Shown: in pieces, positions 17,865 to 26,002 of the stretch
How the letters are laid out: the number at the start of each line of letters is the position of its first letter
Position numbering within the stretch: the first letter of the stretch is position 1
Source of the DNA: Pseudovibrio sp947494035
GTDB lineage: Bacteria; Pseudomonadota; Alphaproteobacteria; Rhizobiales; Stappiaceae
DNA: 64,000 nucleotides
Direction: 5' to 3'
NCBI GenBank assembly: GCA_947494035.1
Contig: CANLTN010000016.1
Coordinates: forward strand, 26,658 to 90,657
Notes under the pieces: generated by a model
Database searches by the model: none
Seen by the model: only the letters and a program-made list of their open reading frames with translations
Told to the model about the DNA's origin: nothing
Program-made: the position numbers and the translations under genes

Positions 17865-20080
17865 GCTCTGAGCCTTTCTTCAATCGGAACCTGCTGAGGA
17901 TGGCGCACTTTCCGATAACTCGGCTGCTGCATGGACTGTTTCACGTCTTTCGTTGGGCCGTCCGCGATGATGCGGCCCTGATCCAAAGCAATCAGCCGGT
18001 TGGTGAGCTTCAGCAAGGAAGGGCGGTGCGTGCTGATAATGAGCGTCAGCGCTCCATTGTTATAGCGCTGCAAACCCTGCAAAAGCCGCTGTTCAGAAGC
18101 AAGATCCAGCTGGCTGGAAGGTTCATCCAGAAACAGGATTTTTGGCTTGCGCAACAAAATCCGCGCCAGTGCCACACACTGCCTCTGCCCACCGGAAAGC
18201 GCACCGCCGTTCTCACCTACAATCAGGTTAAGACCTGCCGGATGCCGGTTAATGAGACGGTCCAGCCCCGTGACATGGCAAACCTCATCAATCTCTTCAT
18301 TGGAAAGATGCGGCAGGCCCAAACAAAGATTATCCCTCAAGGTGCCCTGAAACAGTGTATTTTCCTGAGACAGATACCCAATGAAGCCGCGCAGATCTGT
18401 CGGGTCAAACTGGCGCGTATCAATCCCGTCAATCAGCACAGCTCCCTCAGTGGGATAGCGCAACCCGCTCATCAAACGGCCAATCGTTGATTTGCCAGAG
18501 CCAACAGACCCCACCAGCCCAACCGTATCTCCCGGCTCAATGGAGAAGTTGCAGTGGTTTAGGCTGGGCTTTTCACTTAGCGGATAGGTGAAGCTCACAT
18601 TGTGAAACTGTACTTCCCCCCGGCACTGCCGCAGGTTCGCCGTTGCTTTCCCCGATTGGCGTTCCGTGGGCTGGCCTAACAAATCCTCAATCTGACGGTA
18701 ACTGTGCAGCACTTGCCGCAAGCGAACCAGTGCAGCGGCGATGGAGGAAATGGGCGCGAGCACCCGTGAGGACAACATCATGGCGGCGATAAGTCCGCCC
18801 ATATTCACCGCACCTGCATCAACCCGGTACACGCCCCAGACAATAATCAGCACCGACACGATGCCTTGCACATATCCGGTCCCTACCTGAGCCAGATTGG
18901 ACCAGTACCGGCTCTGCATCAGCATGTCACTACTGCGATCAACCGAGTGTTCCCAGCGAGCCTGCATATGGGCTTCTGCATTCAGAGCGCGGATCGTCTC
19001 ATGTCCGCCCAGTGTTTCCATCAGAATATTCTGCCGCTTATTCGCTTCTCGGCTGGAGGCTTGAACCGTACGCTCAAGTGGGAACTGGGCCGCCAGATTA
19101 AGCAGGCAGACAATGGGAACCGCGATCAGCGGGATCCAGGCGATGGGGCCGACGAGGAAAAACAGGATGCCGATGAAAAGCCCGACAAAGCAGAAGTCGA
19201 GCAGGGCAATCAAAGCTGTTGAGCTGAAGAACTCGCGCAGCTTTTCATACTCATGAATGACACCGGCATACTCTCCTGAGCTCTTGGTTTTGGCGGAAAA
19301 ATCAATGTTCTGCATCTGAGCGAAGATTTTGGAAGCAAGTCGTTGATCTACCTGCTTGCCAACACTGTTGAGAATGGAGGACCGTGCCACCTTCAAAACG
19401 CAATCGCCAATAAGAGCAACCACAACGCCAACTGTTAGCGCCCATAGGGATGCCACGGCAAAATTTGGCAGGATGCGATCATAGACATTCATGATGAAGA
19501 GCGGGGAGGCGAGTGCAAGCAGATTGAGAAGCAAGGTCCCTACCGCAACACTTCCATAGTCCGGCCAGAACCGGGTGAACTCGGGCCAGAACCAATGCGT
19601 GCCTTGCTCATGCACGCGCCCGCTGCCCTCCCGCGCATGAAGTGGCGAAAACAGGATCGCATAGCCGGAGTAAGCCCGCTGCAGAATATCCAGACTGAGA
19701 TACTGCGGACGGTCCAGCTCCAGTGGGTCCAGCAGTTTGGCCTGTCGTGTTGTGCTGTCATAGCCAATGAGCAGGCGAAGGGCTCTGTCATGAAACACCA
19801 GCAGGCATGGCACGCTGCCACTTGAGATTTTGCTGAGGGATATTTTCTGTTTCTGTGCCTGCAAACCGCAATTCTCGGAGGCTTTTTCAACCTGTGAGAA
19901 CTGCAATCTCCCATTGATAAGCGGAAGTCCGGCAGTGATCGCTGTCTTGCTGAGAAAGTTGCCGTGTGCGCGGGAGATGTAAGCGATGCTTTCAACCAGG
20001 GCGTCCAGCACCTCATGCATTGGATGGCTACCTTCCTCTGTAGTGAGGGCATGAGGGCTGGACAAGCGAAAATCACTCAC
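17861..20080 (-). CDS. Type I secretion ABC permease/ATPase with C39-like domain (LapB type)
   Basis: A 739-residue exporter. Residues 1-150 form a C39 peptidase-like domain without the N-terminal catalytic Cys, so it should bind rather than cleave substrate, as in HlyB/LapB. The transmembrane domain spans about 175-440. In the ATPase domain, Walker A is GSVGSGKST (about residue 520), the signature is LSGGQRQC and Walker B is ILFLDEPSSQLD. The signature ends in Cys where Arg is usual. It is the first gene of a two-gene unit with the HlyD adaptor. An imperfect inverted repeat lies 70-150 bases upstream (20157-20221). Confidence 0.9.
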   Translation of the reverse strand: MSDFRLSSPHALTTEEGSHPMHEVLDALVESIAYISRAHGNFLSKTAITAGLPLINGRLQFSQVEKASENCGLQAQKQKISLSKISSGSVPCLLVFHDRALRLLIGYDSTTRQAKLLDPLELDRPQYLSLDILQRAYSGYAILFSPLHAREGSGRVHEQGTHWFWPEFTRFWPDYGSVAVGTLLLNLLALASPLFIMNVYDRILPNFAVASLWALTVGVVVALIGDCVLKVARSSILNSVGKQVDQRLASKIFAQMQNIDFSAKTKSSGEYAGVIHEYEKLREFFSSTALIALLDFCFVGLFIGILFFLVGPIAWIPLIAVPIVCLLNLAAQFPLERTVQASSREANKRQNILMETLGGHETIRALNAEAHMQARWEHSVDRSSDMLMQSRYWSNLAQVGTGYVQGIVSVLIIVWGVYRVDAGAVNMGGLIAAMMLSSRVLAPISSIAAALVRLRQVLHSYRQIEDLLGQPTERQSGKATANLRQCRGEVQFHNVSFTYPLSEKPSLNHCNFSIEPGDTVGLVGSVGSGKSTIGRLMSGLRYPTEGAVLIDGIDTRQFDPTDLRGFIGYLSQENTLFQGTLRDNLCLGLPHLSNEEIDEVCHVTGLDRLINRHPAGLNLIVGENGGALSGGQRQCVALARILLRKPKILFLDEPSSQLDLASEQRLLQGLQRYNNGALTLIISTHRPSLLKLTNRLIALDQGRIIADGPTKDVKQSMQQPSYRKVRHPQQVPIEERLRA

Positions 20081-20538
20081 GGTGCGCTCCCTTGATGGAC
20101 ACTGATAATTTCACGTATCTTGAATTTTGAGGGGCCACACTTTGGCTGGTCTTCTAGCGAGAAACAGAAAGACTAACAGATACAACGCAGTACAAATATC
20201 AGTCAGTCTTTCAGTTCTCGCCAAGAAGCTTTGGTGTTCCTGTAAGGCCTAAGAAAACACCCTAGGGAAATTCTGGCAATCTTGGGAACTTGTACCGTCA
20301 AATAAGGGGGCAAAAATAGCAGGAGTATTTTTGTGGGTTGGCTCGCTGTAAACTCCGCGCCCTTCAGGCCGCAGACAGCAGTATCTCGCGTTTTTCCTGC
20401 AAGATATCGGCCTCATGCAGGCGGACCTACTCGAAAGTGTGAGAGTGCCTGTGTGTACCATAGGGGATAGTGGGATAATTGCACTCGCCGCCGCTTCACC
20501 CATGCTTTCTTAGGGGCAAAACGCAGGAATAGCCGTGC
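20081..20538. other. Intergenic region upstream of the type I secretion genes
   Basis: About 460 bases without a supported gene; a short ORF on the minus strand (84 codons) has low-complexity, protein-unlike content. The region holds the imperfect inverted repeat 20157-20221 and the 3' flank of the LysR gene. Confidence 0.5.
20157..20221. repeat. Long imperfect inverted repeat
   Basis: The left arm GCGAGAAACAGAAAGACT (20157-20174) matches the reverse complement of the right arm AGTCTTTCAGTTCTCGC (20205-20221) apart from one extra base and one mismatch. Flanking CTTCT and AGAAG extend the symmetry. It could be a regulatory site or mRNA hairpin for the secretion genes, or the remnant of a small mobile element. 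Confidence 0.6.
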
Positions 20539-21456
20539 TCAGGGTCTGTAAGCCACCAATTGCAACAGCTTAGGCAAGTGCTCTGCTAAAAAGTCGAAGA
20601 GCAACTTTATGCGTGGAATTTGGTTGAGAGTATGTGGGGAGGCCAACCACACCGGCAAAGTGGGCAGGGGGACTTCCAGATCGAGGCCGATAATATCTTT
20701 ATCTTCCATGCTGATGCCGACCTGGCCAAAACCGATGCCGCACCCAGCACGAACCATCTCCCAGTAAGCGACTTGATCGTCACAGCGGATGGAGAAGAAG
20801 TCCCGGTCAACCTCAAAACCTGTTTCCTTCATGCCGCGCAAGATCAGGTCGGACTGGTCGTACCCGATCCAATCCAGCGCAAACAGCTCCTCTTGCGTCT
20901 TCGGCATGCCAACGCGCTCAATAAACGCCCTGCTTGCGAAGAGGCCAAGCCGCGCCTCTCCAATCTTCTTGGCAACAACATCCAGCTGCGTTGGCCTATA
21001 CATGCGCACAGCAATATCAGCTTCCTGAAACAGCAGGTTCTGTGACGCATCCGATGAGACTAGATCAATCTGGATTTCGGGCGTGTCCTTGCGAAAAGCG
21101 GCGATCAGCTTCGGCATCACATAAGTGGAGATCGTTTGACTAGCTGTGACCCGTACTGGTCCGGCAAGCCCATTCTGCTTGCGCTCCTCTGCATGCATGA
21201 GAAACTGCGCCGCAGCGGCCTGCATGGCTTTGGCATGGGGCAGCAGCACCTCACCATCCTGCGTTAGACCAAGCCCGCGCTGATGGCGGTAGAACAATGA
21301 AACCCCAAGCTCTGCTTCAATGGCCTTCACTTGCCGCCCTATTGTGGGCTGGCTCTGGTTCAGCCGCTGCGCCGCCGCCGAAAGGCTTCCCGTCTCCGCA
21401 ACAGCAACTAAGACACCGATAAGATCCCAAGAAAGATGATGGAGTACGTTATTCAT
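20539..21456 (-). CDS. LysR family transcriptional regulator
   Basis: A 305-residue LysR regulator. The N-terminal helix-turn-helix (about residues 10-68) includes VAVAETGSLSAAAQRLNQSQ and PTIGRQVKAIEAELGVSLF. The C-terminal effector-binding domain (about 95-300) has the usual VRVTASQTISTYVMPKLI entry strand. It is divergent from the NmrA-like reductase gene at 21548, with about 90 bases between starts, so that gene is its likely target; LysR proteins usually both repress themselves and activate the divergent neighbour. Confidence 0.92.
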   Translation of the reverse strand: MNNVLHHLSWDLIGVLVAVAETGSLSAAAQRLNQSQPTIGRQVKAIEAELGVSLFYRHQRGLGLTQDGEVLLPHAKAMQAAAAQFLMHAEERKQNGLAGPVRVTASQTISTYVMPKLIAAFRKDTPEIQIDLVSSDASQNLLFQEADIAVRMYRPTQLDVVAKKIGEARLGLFASRAFIERVGMPKTQEELFALDWIGYDQSDLILRGMKETGFEVDRDFFSIRCDDQVAYWEMVRAGCGIGFGQVGISMEDKDIIGLDLEVPLPTLPVWLASPHTLNQIPRIKLLFDFLAEHLPKLLQLVAYRP

Positions 21457-21547
21457 AATTGAATATCATATCTGCAATTCATTCGAATTTACATAGAAAA
21501 GAACGGACCTACTATCGGATGTAATTGGTAATGAGCAGGAGATGGAT

Positions 21548-22462
21548 ATGAGACCGATAGCTTTGATTTTGGGTGCCTCGGGAAGATTTTCGAAGAACAT
21601 GACTACGCAGCTGGAAGCTGCAGGCTGGCAAACCCACGCCTTTGATCGCGCGACCCAGAACATGAAGGAGGCAGCCCAAGGCGTGGATGTGATCGTCAAT
21701 GGCGCCAATCCGCCCTATCAATTCTGGAGCCGGGATACACTTCCCTTCACCCACCAAGTGATCGAAGCAGCAAAGCAGACAGGCGCCACTGTTCTCATCC
21801 CCGCCAACAACTATTGCTTCGGGCCGGATATGCCCCCGGTTATTGGACCGCAGACACCAAAACGGGCAACCAACGAGCTTGGCCTGATCAGAATTGAAAT
21901 GGAGCGCCTCTATAAGACCTCCGGCGTCCGCACCATCCTGCTCAGAGCAGGAGATTTCCTCGATATCTCCGCCAGTGGAAACTGGTTTGATCTGATCATG
22001 GCGAAAAAGCTGGAGAAGGGAAAACTCGTCTACCCCGGTAAAGCCGATGTCCCCCACGCATGGGCTTATCTGCCCGATATGGCCCGCGCCGCCGTTCAGC
22101 TGCTAGAGATGCGCGAGAAGCTGAACACTTATGAGGACATTTCCTTTCCCGGTTACACATGGACCGGCAACGAGATGAGCAAAGTCCTCACAAGCCTGAC
22201 CAGCAAGGAGCTGAGGATCAAGCCGTTCGATTGGTGGATGATGAAGCTAAGCAAGCCGGTCTGGCCCATGGCAAAACATCTGCTGGAAATGCGCTACCTG
22301 TGGGATGTGCCCCACTGGATGGAGCGGACCCGCTTTGATGAGCTGCTTCCGCACTTTGAAGCAACGCCGGAGAGTGAAGCGCTGGAGCAGGCTATTAGCC
22401 ATCTGCCAGCCTTGCAGCTGAACACATTGAGACCAACAAACCAGCGACAAAGAGCAGCGTGA
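21548..22462 (+). CDS. NAD(P)-binding SDR/NmrA-like epimerase family protein
   Basis: A 304-residue atypical short-chain dehydrogenase with an N-terminal Rossmann motif GASGRFSKNM (about residues 8-17). Family members act as NAD(P)H-dependent sugar or lactone epimerases or as redox-sensing proteins. Two in-frame ATGs exist; AGGAG at 21537-21541 abuts the first (21542) but is correctly spaced (six bases) for the second (21548), which was chosen. It is divergent from a LysR gene that probably controls it. The classical Tyr-x-x-x-Lys is not obvious, so the catalytic role is uncertain. Confidence 0.75.
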   Translation: MRPIALILGASGRFSKNMTTQLEAAGWQTHAFDRATQNMKEAAQGVDVIVNGANPPYQFWSRDTLPFTHQVIEAAKQTGATVLIPANNYCFGPDMPPVIGPQTPKRATNELGLIRIEMERLYKTSGVRTILLRAGDFLDISASGNWFDLIMAKKLEKGKLVYPGKADVPHAWAYLPDMARAAVQLLEMREKLNTYEDISFPGYTWTGNEMSKVLTSLTSKELRIKPFDWWMMKLSKPVWPMAKHLLEMRYLWDVPHWMERTRFDELLPHFEATPESEALEQAISHLPALQLNTLRPTNQRQRAA

Positions 22463-22480
22463 GAAACCGCTTTCAAAAGT

Positions 22481-22509
22481 TTGCAGAGGCAAAGCCAACG
22501 GGATATAAT
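22481..22509 (+). promoter_or_regulatory. Candidate sigma-70 promoter for the amidotransferase-oxidase unit
   Basis: A perfect TATAAT -10 box (22504-22509) lies 17 bases after TTGCAG (22481-22486, a weak -35). It would start transcription about 50 bases upstream of the TTG start at 22567. Confidence 0.5.
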
Positions 22510-22566
22510 AGGATAGTCTAACCTGACACTTATACGGCTTTGCCGCTTGGAATTTTGGAGTGCTCC

Positions 22567-23307
22567 TTGACTTTTAAACTAGGTATTCTGGAAGTCGGCC
22601 GACCACCTGAGAACCTGCGCAAGACATTCGGTAACTACCCGTCCATGTTTGAGGCGTTACTGAAGCCACGCGGAGCCGACTGGCACTACATGTCCTATCC
22701 CGTTGTGGATGGTCAGTTGCCCCAAACCGTTCATGACTGTGATGGCTGGTTGATCACCGGCTCCAAGTATGGCGTCTATGATGACCTTGACTGGATTGGC
22801 CCGCTCAAGAGTTTCTTGAAACAGGCCTATGATGAGCATGTACCCATTGTCGGCATCTGCTTCGGACACCAGATCCTTGCAGAAGCGCTGGGCGGCAAAG
22901 CCGAAAAATCTGACAAGGGCTGGGGCTGCGGGGTCTTCACCTACTATGTCCTTGAAAACCCCAGCTGGGTGCCTCAGGGCCTGACCAGCTTTTCCATTGA
23001 AGCCTACCATCAGGATCAGGTGACACGATTACCCGAAGATGGCGAGGTTATCGCCTCCTCTGACTTCTGTGAGTTTGCAGCAGTTGATTACAAGGGCAGG
23101 GCACTCACGCTTCAAGGCCATCCGGAATTCTCCAAGGATTACACGGTGGCGCTGTGCAACGAGCGCCGTGGTGACACCTTGCCGGAAGATATTGCCGACC
23201 GCGCGATAGCCTCCTCTGATGCGCCCATGCAAATCAGCGAGGTCGCACATATGATCATAAATTTCATTCAGCAAGCAGCGGTTAGAGAAAAACAAGAGGA
23301 ACTTTAA
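22567..23307 (+). CDS. Class I glutamine amidotransferase
   Basis: A 246-residue protein with a type 1 glutamine amidotransferase domain. The nucleophile elbow GICFGHQILAEALGG carries the catalytic Cys (about residue 98), and the catalytic His lies in LQGHPEFS (about 183). There is no ATG. A TTG at 22540 is possible, but a second TTG at 22567 has GGAG six bases upstream and is preferred. The PuuB-like oxidase 60 bases downstream suggests a role in glutamylated polyamine or amine breakdown, for example hydrolysing a gamma-glutamyl amide. The sequence resembles general GATase proteins more than the C26 family that includes PuuD, so this role is an inference. Confidence 0.8.
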   Translation: MTFKLGILEVGRPPENLRKTFGNYPSMFEALLKPRGADWHYMSYPVVDGQLPQTVHDCDGWLITGSKYGVYDDLDWIGPLKSFLKQAYDEHVPIVGICFGHQILAEALGGKAEKSDKGWGCGVFTYYVLENPSWVPQGLTSFSIEAYHQDQVTRLPEDGEVIASSDFCEFAAVDYKGRALTLQGHPEFSKDYTVALCNERRGDTLPEDIADRAIASSDAPMQISEVAHMIINFIQQAAVREKQEEL

Positions 23308-23330
23308 ACCCCGCTTGGGTTTACCTCTAA

Positions 23331-23353
23331 GGCTCGGGGCAGGATCCCGAGCC
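23331..23353 (+). other. Intercistronic hairpin before the PuuB-like gene
   Basis: A perfect eight-base stem, GGCTCGGG (23331-23338) with CCCGAGCC (23346-23353), sits 14 bases before the ATG at 23368. There is no T-run, so it is more likely an mRNA-stability or translation element than a terminator. Confidence 0.5.
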
Positions 23354-23367
23354 CATCAGGATTTTAT

Positions 23368-24681
23368 ATGGCTATTTCGCAAGGCTTTTTGCACGCCAAC
23401 GACAAGGCAGGCCAATACCCTGCCTCCTATTACGCAGCAACCGCTAACAAGCAGCTCTCCTTTCCCACACTGGAAGGGGAGCACAGCTGCGATGTGTGCG
23501 TGATTGGGGCTGGCTATGCGGGCTTGTCGTCTGCCCTGCATCTGGCAGAGCGTGGTTATAAAGTCCATGTGCTGGAAGCGCACCGTGTGGGCTGGGGCGC
23601 ATCCGGTCGCAACGGTGGCCAGCTTGGCAGTGGCCAGCGGAAAGATCAGGACGAACTGGAAAGCCTTGTTGGCTTGGAACGCGCCAGAGACCTCTGGGAC
23701 CTTGCAGAGGCCGCCAAGTCTCTTGTGAAGGATCTCATCGCCAAACACCAGATTGAATGCGACCTGAAACCGGGTGTGCTTCATGCAGATCATAAACCAA
23801 GCTATGTCAGCCACAGCAAGGCCTACGCAAAAAAGCTCGCAAGCGACTACGGCTATGAGCAAATCCGCTTTGTCGATAAAGCCGAAATTCGCGAGATGCT
23901 TGGCACGACCGCCTATCATGGCGGAACACTGGATATGGGAGCCGCCCACCTGCATCCACTCAACTATGCGCTGGGTCTGGCGCAGGCTTGCCAGCAAGCG
24001 GGCGTGCAGATCTTCGAGAATTCAGAGGTGCTTGAGACCCACAAAGGCGAACCAGCTAAACTGAAGCTCGCCAACGGGCAGGTCACGGCCCGTTACGTGG
24101 TCTTTGCTTGCAACGGCTACATTGACAGCCTTGATACCCGCGTTGCGGCGCGGGTCATGCCCATCAACAACTACATCATCGCCACGCAGCCATTGGGGGA
24201 AGATCTGGCAAAGTCTCTCATTGCCAATGATGTGGCCGTGGCAGATTCAAAGTTTGTGATCAACTACTACCGCCTGTCCGCAGACAATCGCCTCTTGTTT
24301 GGCGGCGGGGAGAGTTACAGCTTCCAGTTCCCGCAGGACATCAAAGCCTTTGTGCGTAAACCCATGCTGCAGATCTACCCGCAGCTTAAGGACATACCCA
24401 TCGACTACGGCTGGGGCGGAACGCTGGGCATCACGCTCAACCGCATGCCGTACTTTGCACGGCTTGCGCCCAACATGCTCAACGCCAGCGGGTTCTCCGG
24501 CCATGGTGTCGCCATGGCGACACTTGCCGGTCAGCTTATGGCAGAGACCATCGACGGACAGGCCAGCCGGTTTGATGTGATGGAAAAAGTCCCCACACAC
24601 CTGTTCCCCGGTGGCCGCCACCTGCGCTGGCCTTTGATGGTGCTCGGCATGCTCTATTACAGCCTGCGCGACAGGCTCTGA
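23368..24681 (+). CDS. PuuB-like gamma-glutamylputrescine oxidase (FAD)
   Basis: A 437-residue DAO-type flavoprotein. The dinucleotide motif CVIGAGYAGLSSALHLAERG is at about residues 46-65, followed by the ASGRNGGQ flavin contact (about 89-96). The full-length pattern follows E. coli PuuB as I recall it: N-terminal SYYAATANK, then GAAHLHPLNYALG, DYYRLTADNRLLFGGG-like and SGHGVAMATLAGQLMAE segments, and C-terminal FPGGRHLRWP...YYSLRDRL. It would oxidise gamma-glutamyl-putrescine or a similar amine. The amidotransferase upstream supports an amine or glutamyl-amide pathway. Other puu genes are absent here. Confidence 0.85.
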   Translation: MAISQGFLHANDKAGQYPASYYAATANKQLSFPTLEGEHSCDVCVIGAGYAGLSSALHLAERGYKVHVLEAHRVGWGASGRNGGQLGSGQRKDQDELESLVGLERARDLWDLAEAAKSLVKDLIAKHQIECDLKPGVLHADHKPSYVSHSKAYAKKLASDYGYEQIRFVDKAEIREMLGTTAYHGGTLDMGAAHLHPLNYALGLAQACQQAGVQIFENSEVLETHKGEPAKLKLANGQVTARYVVFACNGYIDSLDTRVAARVMPINNYIIATQPLGEDLAKSLIANDVAVADSKFVINYYRLSADNRLLFGGGESYSFQFPQDIKAFVRKPMLQIYPQLKDIPIDYGWGGTLGITLNRMPYFARLAPNMLNASGFSGHGVAMATLAGQLMAETIDGQASRFDVMEKVPTHLFPGGRHLRWPLMVLGMLYYSLRDRL

Positions 24682-25062
24682 TCGAGCCCATTCAAGACAC
24701 CTCTGCACCAGTTTAAACCCTGCCAGTCTTCAACTGTGAATGGTACACACCGCACCAAAAGTCCCATTGGGTATTTCACAGTTATTTTATATTATCCGAA
24801 AACTCTATATAAAGGCGCTGGCGCACATGTTGTACAGCGCAATCCGGACAGGCGAGCACCGGTTTTCGGAAATAAAGGCGCAAAGATAAAACGACCGCAA
24901 ACATAAGCAAAGATCTAAACTCAACAAGAATAAAGCCTGCTGCAAACAGGGCTCTACGGATCTTTGCAAAGAGTACGCGCCATAACAAAGAATGAAAGCA
25001 GTTGGTTTGCTCCAGAAAAAAGGGCCAACTGCTCTGGTTGAACGAAACGGGCACCTAAAATC
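24682..25062. other. Leader region of panB
   Basis: About 380 bases without a gene. A long reverse-strand ORF over it is antisense to panB and not credible. Close to panB the sequence forms a perfect nine-base hairpin, AGCAGTTGG (24997-25005) with CCAACTGCT (25025-25033), ending 29 bases before the start codon. Confidence 0.5.
24997..25033 (+). promoter_or_regulatory. Leader hairpin upstream of panB
   Basis: A perfect nine-base stem with a 19-base A-rich loop. No T-tract follows, so it may influence translation or RNA stability of panB. There is no recognised riboswitch consensus. Confidence 0.4.
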
Positions 25063-25869
25063 ATGTCTCACACAGCTGCTATTCGGCGGAAAACCATTAA
25101 AGACATCATGAAGGCAAAGGGCCGCCACAAGCTGGTTTGTCTCACCGCCTATACGGCACCAGTTGCACAAATGCTGGACGAGCACTGCGACCTGCTGCTT
25201 GTGGGCGACAGCGTTGGCATGGTCCTGCATGGCCTTCCAGACACGACAGCCGTCACGCTGGACATGATGATCATGCACGGCAAAGCAGTAATGCGCGGCG
25301 CTCAAAATGCGCTTGTGGTGGTTGATATGCCATTTGGTTCTTTTGAAGAAAGCCCACAGGTCGCCTACCGCAATGCGCTGCGCGTCATGCAAGAGACCGG
25401 CTGTCAGGCCGTCAAGCTGGAGTACAACGCCGCAGCTCCTGAAACCATTCGCTTCCTCGTGGACCGAGGCATCCCTGTTGTGGCCCACATTGGCCTGCGC
25501 CCGCAGTATCTGCACGTGGAAGGCGGCTACAAAGTCGCTGGCAAGAACAAGGAAAGCCGCAAAGAGCAGCTTGAATGCGCACGCAAGGTGACCGAAGCCG
25601 GTGCATTCTGTGTTGTGGTGGAAGGCACCAAAGACGAGGTCGCCCGCGAGATTTCAGATAGCGTGGCCATCCCGACCATCGGCATTGGTGCCTCCGTTGA
25701 CTGTGATGGCCAGATCCTCGTCACGGACGACATGCTTGGCATGTTCGACAAAACACCAAAATTCGTCCGCAAGTACGCGCAGCTGAAATCCCAGATCGAA
25801 GCGGGTGTGAAGGCATATGCGGATGACGTGCGCCGCGAGAAGTTCCCGACTGAAGACGAAACTTACTAA
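25063..25869 (+). CDS. panB: 3-methyl-2-oxobutanoate hydroxymethyltransferase
   Basis: A 268-residue ketopantoate hydroxymethyltransferase, the first step of pantothenate synthesis: 5,10-methylene-THF plus 2-oxoisovalerate gives ketopantoate. Family motifs run in order: LVCLTAYTAPVAQMLDE, LLVGDSVGMVLHG with the metal-binding Asp, VVDMPFGSFEESP, AVKLEYN, VVAHIGLRPQ and the active-site region GIGASVDCDGQILVTDDMLG. Length is typical. No panC is adjacent, so the gene is monocistronic between its leader hairpin and the terminator at 25878-25916. Confidence 0.95.
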   Translation: MSHTAAIRRKTIKDIMKAKGRHKLVCLTAYTAPVAQMLDEHCDLLLVGDSVGMVLHGLPDTTAVTLDMMIMHGKAVMRGAQNALVVVDMPFGSFEESPQVAYRNALRVMQETGCQAVKLEYNAAAPETIRFLVDRGIPVVAHIGLRPQYLHVEGGYKVAGKNKESRKEQLECARKVTEAGAFCVVVEGTKDEVAREISDSVAIPTIGIGASVDCDGQILVTDDMLGMFDKTPKFVRKYAQLKSQIEAGVKAYADDVRREKFPTEDETY

Positions 25870-25877
25870 GAGCTAGC

Positions 25878-25916
25878 AAATCCGCCGGGACCAACAGATC
25901 TGGTACCGGCGGATTT
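25878..25916 (+). terminator. Terminator-like hairpin after panB
   Basis: AAATCCGCCGG (25878-25888) pairs perfectly with CCGGCGGATTT (25906-25916). The tail is only moderately T-rich. Confidence 0.7.
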
Positions 25917-26002
25917 GCTCCTCAAAACTTGGAGATGTTAGGTTGTGACTGCTGCATGATACGGTGCGGTTGCAGGTATTTCTGAGCTTGGGGGAGCGAG
26001 CT

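Noticed and set aside
20249..20503. 84-codon minus-strand ORF downstream of the LysR gene
   Set aside because: Composition is not protein-like, it has no ribosome site and no family match.
24805..25515. Minus-strand ORF over the panB leader and panB
   Set aside because: Overlaps panB antisense and has no recognisable features.
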